In this document: in pieces, positions 35,190 through 43,518 of the stretch
How the letters are laid out: each line of letters opens with the position of its first letter
How positions within the stretch are numbered: the stretch's first letter is position 1
NCBI RefSeq assembly: GCF_000805335.1
Contig: NZ_KN708638.1
Location: forward strand, 2,825,398-2,889,397
DNA: 64,000 nt
From: Streptomyces sp. CT34
Lineage (GTDB): Bacteria; Actinomycetota; Actinomycetes; Streptomycetales; Streptomycetaceae
Reading direction: 5' to 3'
Notes under the pieces: model-generated
What the model was told of the DNA's origin: nothing
Seen by the model: only the letters and a program-made list of their open reading frames with translations
Databases searched by the model: none
Position numbers and translations under genes: made by a program

Positions 35190-36497
35190 ATGAAGGATTT
35201 ACCCCATCCCATGACACCCCCTGGCCGCGCCCGCTGGGCCATCGGCTCACTGCTGGCCGGTGGAATCGTCGTCAACTTCTTCGACCGTACGGTTTTATCG
35301 GTGGCCAGTACGCCGCTCGCCGAGGAATTCGGGTTGAGCCTCGGCGAACTCGGTCTGGTACTGGCCGCTTTCAACTGGTCCTACTGCCTGGTCCAGTTTC
35401 CCTCCGGCCTGTTGGCCGACCGGATCGGGGTGCAATGGCTGAACCGTATCGCCGTTCCGTTGTGGGCCCTGGCGAGTCTCCTGACGGCCGTGGCCTCCGG
35501 TCTGGGGCTCGTCATCCTGGCCCGGCTGCTGCTGGGAGTGGCCGAGGGGCCGTCGATGGTCGGCGCCTCGAAGGCGACCGCGGCGTGGTTCCCCGCCGTT
35601 GAACGGGGCCGGGCCACCGCGCTGTTCGACGGCGCCACGAAGCTGGCCAACGTGCTCGCCTTCCCCGTGCTGGCGTGGGTGATCAGCATGTGGGGTTGGC
35701 GGGCCGGGTTCCTGTTCACCGGCGTACTGAGCCTGCTGTTCGCCGTGGCGTGGTGGTGGGGCTACCGCGAACCGGCCGGGCACCCCCGGCCGCGCGCCAC
35801 GGAGCGCCCGGAGGTCCGCGGCGGCGGTGCGCGGGGCGCCAACGGCGCGCCGGGCGTATGGCGCGGCGTACTGCGCTCCCGCCGTATCTGGGCGATATCA
35901 CTGGGCTTCGCCTGCTACGGCTACACCATCAACGTGGTGCTGACCTGGATGCCGGTCTTCTTCCAGCGGCAGTTCGGCGTGGCACTGGGCCGGGCCGGCC
36001 TGTACGCCATGGTGCCGTGGTTGGTGGCGGCCGTGGCCGAGTTCGCCTTCGGGGGATGGCTGGTCGACCGCATGGTGCGCGGCGGCCGGGACGCCGTCGC
36101 GGCCCGCAGGCCGGTGCTGCTGGGCGGTCTGGCGCTGGGCGCCACCATCGGCTGCGCCGGGTGGGCCGGCTCGCCGCTCGGCGCGGTCCTCTGGATGTCC
36201 CTCTCGCTCGGCGGGCTCGCCGTGGCCGCGCCGGTGGCCTGGAGCCTGCCGGGGCTGCTGGCCCCGCCGCACGCGGTCGGCGCGGTCGGCGGGCTGATGA
36301 ACTTCGCCAATACGGCGGCCACCACCGGAGGGGTGTTACTGACCGGCTGGCTGGCCGAAATCACAGGTTCATTCGGCGCGCCTTTTGTGTTCGCAGTCAC
36401 CGTGTTGATTGCCGGTGGCCTGCTCTATTGGCCGGCGCTACGGGCAGAGCGCTCGCCCGCTGCCCACACCACCGAAGTCAGCAAAGTATTCAACTAA
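35190..36497 (+). CDS. MFS transporter, anion:cation symporter (ACS) type
   Basis: About 435 residues with 12 hydrophobic segments. VVNFFDRTVLSVASTPLAEEFGLSLGELGLVLAAFNWSY and LLLGVAEGPSMVGASKATAAWFP are typical of the glucarate/phthalate-type ACS family, which usually imports organic anions. It might take up a carboxylate precursor or export the product. Starts at 35190 and 35211 are both possible, with AAGGA in between; the frame is open from 35091 without support. Confidence 0.85.
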   Translation: MKDLPHPMTPPGRARWAIGSLLAGGIVVNFFDRTVLSVASTPLAEEFGLSLGELGLVLAAFNWSYCLVQFPSGLLADRIGVQWLNRIAVPLWALASLLTAVASGLGLVILARLLLGVAEGPSMVGASKATAAWFPAVERGRATALFDGATKLANVLAFPVLAWVISMWGWRAGFLFTGVLSLLFAVAWWWGYREPAGHPRPRATERPEVRGGGARGANGAPGVWRGVLRSRRIWAISLGFACYGYTINVVLTWMPVFFQRQFGVALGRAGLYAMVPWLVAAVAEFAFGGWLVDRMVRGGRDAVAARRPVLLGGLALGATIGCAGWAGSPLGAVLWMSLSLGGLAVAAPVAWSLPGLLAPPHAVGAVGGLMNFANTAATTGGVLLTGWLAEITGSFGAPFVFAVTVLIAGGLLYWPALRAERSPAAHTTEVSKVFN

Positions 36498-36611
36498 TTT
36501 CCGTTCCGATTCTCGGCCAACTCGCGGCCAAAATCCGTGTGTCCATACCGGCCGGTTCGTGGCATGTCCCACACCACTTCGGCAACTCGATCCCGTCCTT
36601 TTTCGTTTGAG

Positions 36612-36629
36612 TATCGGGCACTCCCGATA
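36612..36629. promoter_or_regulatory. inverted repeat upstream of the TPR regulator
   Basis: TATCGGG-CACT-CCCGATA is a perfect 7-bp inverted repeat 66 bases before the regulator start. It has the size of a small-dimer operator; it could instead be a weak terminator for the upstream transporter. Confidence 0.4.
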
Positions 36630-36694
36630 GGACGATGGGACGGAGTGCGTTTACCACCGAACACTGTTCAGATCGAGACGGGGGACGTAAGCGA

Positions 36695-38059
36695 ATGAAC
36701 AACACCTCGGTATTGGCCGAGTGCCTGCGCCGGCTGTCCTGGTCCCCGGACCGGCTGGCCCGGGAGATCAACAGGGTGTGCGGTGCGGGCACCATCAGCG
36801 CCAAGGCGCCGTACAACTGGCTCAAGGGATCGTGTCCGCGTCACGGACTGCCCCGTGTGGTCTCCGAGATACTCACCGAACGGCTGGGGGAGCCGGTGCC
36901 GCTCCATATGCTGTGGCCCGGCAAATTCCCGCCCCCGGCACCAGGGCCCGGCCAGGACCGGTTACCGGGGACGCCGTCGGCGCCCTGCCTCCTCGGATGC
37001 CCGTCCCCGCCGGGACGGCGGGGCCGGGCCGAGCCGCTCACCACGACGGGGGCCCAGGACCCGGTCACCGTGGCCCTGGACTGGCTGCTCAACGCCGATG
37101 CCCCACCCGCCGCCCAACTCCGCGGCGAGGGTCTCGACACCGTGGTGCTGGACCTGATCGGTGAACGCATCGCCCAGTTCCGCCGGCTCGACGACGACCG
37201 CGGGGGCAGGATGCTGCTGGACTGGGCGGCCCAGGACCTGCGGTGGGCCATCAGGCTCGTCGACTCCAGCTCCTACGACCGGGATACCGGCATTCGGCTG
37301 CACCGACTGGTGGCCGAACTCGGCCAGGTCGTCGGCTGGATGGCCGCCGACCTCGGTGACGAGGCCCACGGCAGGCGCTACCTGCTCCAGGCCCTGCGCT
37401 CCGCACGCGCCGCGGGCGACCGCGCGCTGGCCGCGCACATCATCTCCTGTCTGAGCTACCAGGCCGCGTGGCACGGCCGCGGAGAAGAGGCCCTGCGGCT
37501 GATCCAGATCGCCCGCAAGGGCACCGCCGACCAGGCCCCGAGCCCCGGACAGGCACTGCTGGCCAGTCGTCAGGCCAGGGCCCACGCCAGCCTCGGGGAC
37601 CTGGCCGGCTGCGAACGCGCGCTGGAGGAAACCGCCACCATCCGCGAGGCCATCGGCTGCACACAGGGGACGGCCGAGTTCCGGGGTCAGGAGCCCTGGG
37701 CCTATTGGGTCACCCCAGCCGTGCTGGTGGGCGACGCCGGCCGGGCCCGGCTGGAGATCGGCAGGCCCGGCCAGGCAGCCCTCGACCTGGCCCGCGGTCT
37801 GGAACTGTTCGACGACAGCCAGCCCCGCAACCGCCTGCTGCACCAGACCTCGCTCGCCGAAGCGCAGCTGTCGCTGGGCGAGTTCGACGGTGCGGCCCAG
37901 GCCGCCGAGGCGGCACTGGACCTCGCCGTCCAGGTGCCCTCGGCACGCGGCCAGGCCCGCCTGACCGATCTGCGCCGGCGGTTCCAGCGCCACAACGCCG
38001 CCGACGCCCGGCGGATCGTCGAGCTCACCGACGACGTGCTGGGCCGCACGTGCGGATGA
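36695..38059 (+). CDS. helix-turn-helix/TPR regulator (NsdA-like)
   Basis: 454 residues. The N-terminus (1-75) is an XRE-like DNA-binding region (LAECLRRLSWSPDRLAREINR, APYNWLKGSCPR). A Pro/Gly-rich linker follows, then a helical TPR-like array (about 140-450: GRRYLLQALRSARAAGDRALAAHI and so on). Streptomyces proteins of this build, such as NsdA, modulate antibiotic production and development. ATG 36695 has GGGGA upstream; the frame is open 20 codons further. It lies in the same direction as the MurB gene. Confidence 0.75.
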   Translation: MNNTSVLAECLRRLSWSPDRLAREINRVCGAGTISAKAPYNWLKGSCPRHGLPRVVSEILTERLGEPVPLHMLWPGKFPPPAPGPGQDRLPGTPSAPCLLGCPSPPGRRGRAEPLTTTGAQDPVTVALDWLLNADAPPAAQLRGEGLDTVVLDLIGERIAQFRRLDDDRGGRMLLDWAAQDLRWAIRLVDSSSYDRDTGIRLHRLVAELGQVVGWMAADLGDEAHGRRYLLQALRSARAAGDRALAAHIISCLSYQAAWHGRGEEALRLIQIARKGTADQAPSPGQALLASRQARAHASLGDLAGCERALEETATIREAIGCTQGTAEFRGQEPWAYWVTPAVLVGDAGRARLEIGRPGQAALDLARGLELFDDSQPRNRLLHQTSLAEAQLSLGEFDGAAQAAEAALDLAVQVPSARGQARLTDLRRRFQRHNAADARRIVELTDDVLGRTCG

Positions 38060-38085
38060 ACCCCGGCCGGTCCTGCGGGGGACAG

Positions 38086-38108
38086 CGGCCCGGCTCCTGA
38101 GCGGGCCG
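38086..38108 (+). terminator. hairpin after the TPR regulator
   Basis: CGGCCCG (38086-38092) pairs with CGGGCCG (38102-38108) across a nine-base loop, 27 bases after the stop. No T-tract follows, which is usual for Streptomyces hairpin terminators. Confidence 0.4.
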
Positions 38109-38298
38109 GGGCCGGGCGGCCGGAGGATACCGAACGTACCGTGACAGCACCGCCCACGTTCCTTCGACAAACAAGGAAATGACGGACGATACTGGCCGGT
38201 ACGCGCCGCGAGTCCGCTGCCGTACGGGCCGAAGAGCACTCTCAGCGGTGAAAGCGCTCACGTTCGTGATCTCCAGGACTGTCCCTGAGGAGTCCACT

Positions 38299-39333
38299 AT
38301 GCACGTCAGCTACGGGGTGCCGCTCGCCCCGTTGACGACCCTCGGCATCGGCGGACCGGCCGCGTCCCTGGCCGAACTCCACGACCCCGCCGAATTCCCG
38401 GACTTCGTCCAGGAGGTACGCCACTGCACCGCCCCTCCGGTATGCCTGGGAGAGGGCAGCAACGTCCTCGTCGGCGACCGGGGGTGCGCCCTCCCCGTCC
38501 TGCGGATCGCCACCCGGGGCATACGGGTGCTGGGAGCGGCCGACGACGGCCGGGTACTGGTCGAGGTGCAGGCCGGGCACCCGCTGTGGGAACTGGTGGA
38601 GACGCTGATCGCCGAAGGGCTGGCCGGGATGGAGATGCTGGCCGGCATCCCCGGCACCACCGGCGCGACGCCGGTGCAGAACGTGGGAGCGTACGGGCAG
38701 GAGGTCTCCGACACCCTGCGCAGCGTGGAGGTGTGGGACTGGGAACTGGGCCGCCGTGTCACCCTGGACGCGGCCGAATGCGCACTGGGCCACCGCACCA
38801 GCATGTTCAAGAAGTCCAGACGCTGGACCGTACTGACCCTCCTCTTCGCCCTGCGCCGGGCCGAGTTGAGCGGTCCGGTGACCTACCGCAGCGTGGCCGA
38901 CGAACTGGACGTACCGCTGGGCAGCCAGGTGCCCCCGGCCGAGGCCGCCCAGGCGGTCCTGGCGGTGCGCCGCAGGAAGGGCATGGTGCTGGACTCCTGC
39001 GAGAACGACCGCCGTTCCATCGGCAGTGTCTTCTTCAGCCCCGAGGTCGGTGACCCGATGGCCTCGAAGCTGCGCGATCTCGGCGCGCCGGTGGCCCACT
39101 TCCCGGACGGCTCCACACGGGTCACCGCGAGTTGGCTCATCCGGCAGGCGGGCTTCGCCCTCAACACCTCCCTCACCCGCGGCGTCCGGATCTCCTCCGT
39201 GCACTACACCCTCGTCGCCGACGACGGGGCCAGCGCGGCCGGCTTCCGCGAGGCGGTCGACATCGTGCTGCGGCAGGTGCTCGACCGCACCGGCGTCCTG
39301 CTCGCGCCGGAGATCGACTTCATCGGGGACTGA
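38299..39333 (+). CDS. murB: divergent UDP-N-acetylenolpyruvoylglucosamine reductase (MurB)
   Basis: 344 residues, type I MurB build. FAD motif GEGSNVLVGD (51-60), GIPGTTGATPVQNVGAYGQE (117-136) and RRRKGMVLD are all present. Catalytic Ser243 in IGSVFFSP and Glu338 in PEIDFIGD match Ser229 and Glu325 of the E. coli enzyme. The substrate Tyr-Arg pair (Tyr158-Arg159 in E. coli) reads His165-Arg166 here (LGHRTSMFKK). MurB makes UDP-MurNAc for the cell wall. A copy inside a biosynthetic cluster suggests a drug-tolerant spare target, or a recruited enoyl reductase. GAGGAG lies six bases before ATG 38299. The 3' end overlaps the oppositely oriented fecE-like gene by 14 bases. Confidence 0.9.
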   Translation: MHVSYGVPLAPLTTLGIGGPAASLAELHDPAEFPDFVQEVRHCTAPPVCLGEGSNVLVGDRGCALPVLRIATRGIRVLGAADDGRVLVEVQAGHPLWELVETLIAEGLAGMEMLAGIPGTTGATPVQNVGAYGQEVSDTLRSVEVWDWELGRRVTLDAAECALGHRTSMFKKSRRWTVLTLLFALRRAELSGPVTYRSVADELDVPLGSQVPPAEAAQAVLAVRRRKGMVLDSCENDRRSIGSVFFSPEVGDPMASKLRDLGAPVAHFPDGSTRVTASWLIRQAGFALNTSLTRGVRISSVHYTLVADDGASAAGFREAVDIVLRQVLDRTGVLLAPEIDFIGD

Positions 39334-40162
39334 CCGCGCCGGCCGCCGGCCCGGTCCTCGCGGCCGTGCAGTGGTGGCGCCCGATGGGTACGATCAGCGG
39401 GGTGTCCGAGACCGGGTCCGCGATGACCCGGCAGTCCATGCCGAAAACCGTGCGCATCAGTTCTTCGCCCACGATCCGCGACGGCGAACCCTCGGCGACG
39501 ATCGTGCCGCCGTTCATCACGACGATGCGGTCGGCGTAGCGGCAGGCGAGGTTGAGGTCGTGCAGCACCGCGACGACGGTGGTGCCCTCCCTGCGGTTGA
39601 GGTCGGTCAGCAGATCCAGCACCTCGACCTGGTGCGGTACGTCGAGGAAGGTCGTCGGCTCGTCCAGCAGCAGCAGGCCGGTGCGCTGGGCGAGCGCCAT
39701 CGCGATCCAGACGCGCTGCCGCTGCCCGCCGGAGAGCTCGTCCACCGGGCGCTCGGCGAGCTCCAGGGCGTCGGTGGCGAGCAGCGCCTGCGCCACCGCG
39801 TCCTCGTCCTCAACCCCCCACCGCCGCAGCCGGCCCTGATGGGGGTAACGGCCCTGCCCCACCAGCTCGCTGACGCGTATCCCGGCCGGCGCGACGGGGG
39901 TCTGCGGCAGGATGCCGAGGACGGCGGCGACCTTCCGGGTCGGCATCGTGTGGATGTCCCTGCCGTCCAGGCACACCGTTCCCGAGGCGGGACGCAGCAG
40001 CCGCGCCAGTGTGCGCAGCAAGGTGGACTTGCCGCAGCCGTTCGGGCCCACGATCACCGTGACCTCGCCCGGCGGGACCTCGAACGACAGCCCGCCGAGG
40101 ACCTCCCGCCCGTTGTAGCCCAGCCTGATCTCCTCGGCGCGCAGCATGTGCCGTTCGCTCAT
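39320..40162 (-). CDS. iron-siderophore ABC transporter ATPase (FecE/FepC type)
   Basis: 280 residues. Walker A VGPNGCGKSTLL, signature LSGGQRQRVWIA, Walker B LLLLDEPTTFLD, switch His in VLHDLNLA. The DEPTTFLD motif and the GRYPHQG segment are typical of iron-siderophore importers. It is the third gene of the importer operon (permease, permease, ATPase) and ends inside the convergent MurB gene by 14 bases. Confidence 0.92.
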   Translation of the reverse strand: MSERHMLRAEEIRLGYNGREVLGGLSFEVPPGEVTVIVGPNGCGKSTLLRTLARLLRPASGTVCLDGRDIHTMPTRKVAAVLGILPQTPVAPAGIRVSELVGQGRYPHQGRLRRWGVEDEDAVAQALLATDALELAERPVDELSGGQRQRVWIAMALAQRTGLLLLDEPTTFLDVPHQVEVLDLLTDLNRREGTTVVAVLHDLNLACRYADRIVVMNGGTIVAEGSPSRIVGEELMRTVFGMDCRVIADPVSDTPLIVPIGRHHCTAARTGPAAGAVSPR

Positions 40163-40195
40163 CCGTCCCGGTCCTCCGGCTCCTGCCGTCGATGG

Positions 40196-41299
40196 TCAAC
40201 CGCCGTGTCCCGAGCGGTTGGTGGTGGCCAGTGTGAGAAGCAGATACGGGGCTCCCACGACACCGGTCACCACACCGACCGGTAGCTCCGTGGAGCCGAA
40301 CAGATGCCGGCCGAGGAAGTCGGACGCGGGCATCAGCACCGCGCCCACCAGCGCCGCCGCCGTCAGGGCGGCTCCGCGCCCGCGCTGCAGCCCGCGTGCG
40401 ATCGGCGCACTGACCAGGGCCACGAACGGGACCGGGCCGGCCGCAGCGGTCGCCACCGCGGCCAGTGCCACCGCCACCGCCAGCAGCGCGAGCCGGCGGG
40501 ACTCCACCCGCACACCGAGCCCGGCGGCGGTGTCATCACCGAACCGCAGCACCCGCAGCGAGCGGGACAGCAGCGCCGTCGCGGGCAGCAGCGGAACCAG
40601 GCACAGCGCGAGGGTGCCGGCGTGCGGCCAGCCGCGTCCGTCCAGACTTCCCGTCAGCCACTCCAGGGCCCGCTGGGCGTCGCTGACCTGCGTGGTGGTC
40701 ATCAGGTACGAGATCAGGCTGGACAGCACCGCCGCGATCCCGATACCGACGAGGACGAGGCGGTAGCCGCTCACCCCTCTCCGCCACGCGAGCAGATAGA
40801 TGAGGGCGGCCGTGACCAGCGCACCCGCGAGCGCACCGCAGGAGACCGCCATTCCGCTCAGCCCGAGGGGCAGCACGCACACCACGGCCGCCGCGCTCGC
40901 GCCCGAGGTGATGCCGATGATGTCCGGGCTGGCCAGCGGGTTGCGTATCAGACTCTGGAAGAGCGCGCCGGACAGACCGAACGCCGCTCCGGTCAGTACG
41001 CCCGTCAGCACCCGCGGGAGCCGTACGTCGAGGACGAAGAACTCGCTCTCCCACGCGGCCCTGCCGAAGAGCGGACCGGCGAGCGACCGGACGACCTCCG
41101 GTACCGGTACGCCGAACTCGCCCAGCGCCAGCGCGGCGGTGAACACGGCCAGCACGGCGAGCACCAGGGCGGCGGTCACGGCACCCGTACGTCGTCTGTC
41201 CCGGCGGCGCACCGCGGCCACGGTCCGCCGTGCGGCTTCCCGGGCGGCCGTCTCCCGCTCCCCCGCTGCGACCCGTGCGGTCGCGGTGTCGCCGCTCAT
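40196..41299 (-). CDS. iron-siderophore permease (FecCD family, second)
   Basis: 367 residues, about ten membrane segments: FGLSGALFQSLIRNPLASPDIIGITSGASAAAV is the family hallmark (xxNPLAxPxxxGxxxGA). The ATG shares one base with the stop of the first permease (TGATG), so the two are coupled. A highly charged N-terminal tail (about 1-40) precedes the first helix. It forms a heterodimer channel with the first permease. Confidence 0.92.
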   Translation of the reverse strand: MSGDTATARVAAGERETAAREAARRTVAAVRRRDRRRTGAVTAALVLAVLAVFTAALALGEFGVPVPEVVRSLAGPLFGRAAWESEFFVLDVRLPRVLTGVLTGAAFGLSGALFQSLIRNPLASPDIIGITSGASAAAVVCVLPLGLSGMAVSCGALAGALVTAALIYLLAWRRGVSGYRLVLVGIGIAAVLSSLISYLMTTTQVSDAQRALEWLTGSLDGRGWPHAGTLALCLVPLLPATALLSRSLRVLRFGDDTAAGLGVRVESRRLALLAVAVALAAVATAAAGPVPFVALVSAPIARGLQRGRGAALTAAALVGAVLMPASDFLGRHLFGSTELPVGVVTGVVGAPYLLLTLATTNRSGHGG

Positions 41300-42306
41300 C
41301 ACAGCTCCACGAGCGTGCGCCTGCGCACCAGCATGACGAACACCGGGGCGCCGATGACCGGAGTCATCAGCCCGACCTGCAGCTCGGAGGGGCGTACCGC
41401 CAGCCGGCCCGCGACGTCGGCCACAAGCAGCACGAGGGGCGCCAGCAGCATCGAATAGGGCAGTATCCAGCGGTAGTCGGGGCCGGTGATCAGGCGCGCC
41501 AGGTGCGGCACGGTCAGGCCGATGAAGGCGATGGGCCCGCACATCGCGGTGGCGGCCCCACACAGCAGGACCACGGAGAGTGCCGCCAGCGTGCGGCCAC
41601 GGCCGAGGTGCCGGCCCAGGGAGCGCGCGGTGTCCTCACCGAGCGCGAGCGCGTTGAGCAGCCGCCCCGAAGCGAGCGCCAGCACCGCGCCGGCGGCGAG
41701 GAAGGGCAGCGCCTGCCCTATGACCGCACCGTCCCGGCCGGCCAGCGAGCCGACCCGCCAGAACCTGAACTGGTCGAAGGTGTCCGCGTCGATCAGCAGG
41801 AGCGCGGTGACCAGCGAGGTCAGGGCGGCGCTCACCGCGGCCCCGGAGAGCGCGAGTTTGACGGGGGTGGCTCCGCCGCGGCCCAGCGAACTCACCCCGT
41901 GGACAAGGCAGGCCGCCAGTGCTGCGCCCGCGAGGCCGAACCACAGATAGCCGGACAGGGCGGTGATGCCGAAGAGGTCGATACCGACGACGACGAAGAG
42001 CGCGGCACCGGCGTTCACCCCGAGGATGCCGGGGTCGGCCAGCGGATTGCGGGTCACCCCCTGCATCACCGCACCCGCCAGTCCCAGCGCCGCCCCCGCC
42101 AGCACGCCGAGGGCGGTGCGGGGGAGCCGTAACTCCCATATGGCCACGTGGTTCACGTCGTGCGGATCGAAGTGGAGCAGCGCATCAGCGACGGTGCTCA
42201 GCGGGACGGCGCGCGTGCCCACGCCCGTACTGACGGCCGCGGCCACCACGAGGGCGAACAGCGCGACACCTAAGCCGGACAACAGCTTGGCGCGGCTGCT
42301 CCTCAT
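41299..42306 (-). CDS. iron-siderophore permease (FecCD family, first)
   Basis: 335 residues with about ten membrane segments and the hallmark LGLAGAVMQGVTRNPLADPGILGVNAGA. It is the first gene of the importer operon, divergent from the binding-protein gene at 42466. The shared intergenic region carries an iron box at 42368-42386, so iron repression of both directions is likely. Confidence 0.92.
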   Translation of the reverse strand: MRSSRAKLLSGLGVALFALVVAAAVSTGVGTRAVPLSTVADALLHFDPHDVNHVAIWELRLPRTALGVLAGAALGLAGAVMQGVTRNPLADPGILGVNAGAALFVVVGIDLFGITALSGYLWFGLAGAALAACLVHGVSSLGRGGATPVKLALSGAAVSAALTSLVTALLLIDADTFDQFRFWRVGSLAGRDGAVIGQALPFLAAGAVLALASGRLLNALALGEDTARSLGRHLGRGRTLAALSVVLLCGAATAMCGPIAFIGLTVPHLARLITGPDYRWILPYSMLLAPLVLLVADVAGRLAVRPSELQVGLMTPVIGAPVFVMLVRRRTLVEL

Positions 42307-42367
42307 CTCCGGTTCCCCCGTTCCCGCTGGCTGTTCGCGACATCACGATGTACGTGGTATCTCCAAC

Positions 42368-42386
42368 TTCTGTAAGGCTAACCTTA
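42368..42386. promoter_or_regulatory. DmdR/IdeR-type iron box
   Basis: The 19-mer contains the core AAGGCTAACCTTA and matches the known palindromic consensus (TTAGGTTAGSCTAACCTAA) best in its right half. It lies between the divergent importer genes. DmdR1 with iron would repress both. Confidence 0.65.
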
Positions 42387-42465
42387 GTTAACTTTCGAGT
42401 CGAGTCGGCGCTCGAATCCCCGAACACCCCAAGCCTTGAACACCCCGTGGCCCCTGAGGAGACTG

Positions 42466-43470
42466 ATGTCGCTCCTGCCCGACCGTCGACGGTTCCTGAC
42501 CGCCGGTGCCCTCGGACTCGTCGCGCTCGGCGCGGCGGGCTGCTCGCCCCCGGAGGCCGGCCGCAGACCTGCCGCCCCGGGTGACGCATGTGCCTGGAGC
42601 TTCACCGATGACACCCGGCGGACGGTCCGGCTGGGGAGCCGCCCACGGCACATCGTGGCCTATGCCACCGCGGCCGCGGCCCTGTGGGACTACGGGATCC
42701 GCCCGGTCGGCGTCTACGGCGCCTTACGGAAGCAGGGCGGCGGCAAGGACGGCACCGTACTCGGCCAGGTGGATCTGAGCCGTGTGGCCACGGTCGGCGG
42801 CACCTGGGGCCATATCAGTGCCGAGCGGCTGGGGAGGCTGCACCCGGATCTCGTCGTCGACCCGCTCCAGTACGGTGCGCCCCAGATCGACCGGAGCAGC
42901 CTCGAACTCACCGAAAAGCTGGCCCCCGTGGTGTCCATAGAGGTCTACGGAGCCAGGGTCGACACCGCCGTGCGGCGATACGCCGACCTCGCCGCCGCCC
43001 TCGGAGCCGACTTCACCGCACCGGAGCTGCGGCGCGGGAAGGCCGCCTACACCGCCGCCCGCGATCGGGCCCGCCGGGCCATCACCGGCAAACCCGGGCT
43101 ACGGGTCCTGTTCGCCTCGGCCGACCAGGACGGCATCAGGATCAGCAAGGCGGGATTCCCGTCGATCGGCGACTTCGCGGGCCTCGGCCTGGACGTCGTC
43201 AGACCCACCGGCGGCACCCGCTACATGGAAAAGCTCTCCTGGGAGCTGGTCGACCGTTATCCGGCCGACCTCATCCTCCTCGACGTGCGCTCCAGCAGCC
43301 TTCAGCCGGCGGATCTGAGCGGCAACGGTCTGTGGCAAAGCCTCCCCGCCGTCCGCGCCGGCCAGATCGGCCCGTGGAACCCGGAGCCCAGCCTCAGCCA
43401 CCACGGCATGGCGCAGGTCTACGACTCGCTCACCACGTCACTCACCGGCGCCTGGCCGCACATCGCCTGA
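42466..43470 (+). CDS. siderophore-binding lipoprotein (FepB/FecB type)
   Basis: 334 residues. Twin-arginine-like start DRRRFLTAGALGLVALGAAGC with lipobox Cys26, so it is exported and lipid-anchored. The mature part has the periplasmic-binding fold of class III proteins (HIVAYATAAAALWDYGIRPVGVYG, LHPDLVVDPLQYG, a long connecting helix, and DLILLDVRSSSLQ). GAGGAG lies four bases before ATG 42466; the frame is open ten codons upstream. Partner of the permease/ATPase operon on the other strand. The ligand could be the cluster product or its ferric complex. Confidence 0.9.
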   Translation: MSLLPDRRRFLTAGALGLVALGAAGCSPPEAGRRPAAPGDACAWSFTDDTRRTVRLGSRPRHIVAYATAAAALWDYGIRPVGVYGALRKQGGGKDGTVLGQVDLSRVATVGGTWGHISAERLGRLHPDLVVDPLQYGAPQIDRSSLELTEKLAPVVSIEVYGARVDTAVRRYADLAAALGADFTAPELRRGKAAYTAARDRARRAITGKPGLRVLFASADQDGIRISKAGFPSIGDFAGLGLDVVRPTGGTRYMEKLSWELVDRYPADLILLDVRSSSLQPADLSGNGLWQSLPAVRAGQIGPWNPEPSLSHHGMAQVYDSLTTSLTGAWPHIA

Positions 43471-43494
43471 CAGAGAAGGAGATGTTCACGGCAC

Positions 43495-43513
43495 TGAGGG
43501 AAGGCTAACCTGC
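43495..43513. promoter_or_regulatory. second DmdR/IdeR-type iron box
   Basis: TGAGGGAAGGCTAACCTGC, 14 of 19 bases agreeing with the consensus by hand, ends five bases before the AraC regulator's ATG. Repression by iron-loaded DmdR would block that start directly. Confidence 0.6.
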
Positions 43514-43518
43514 GAACT

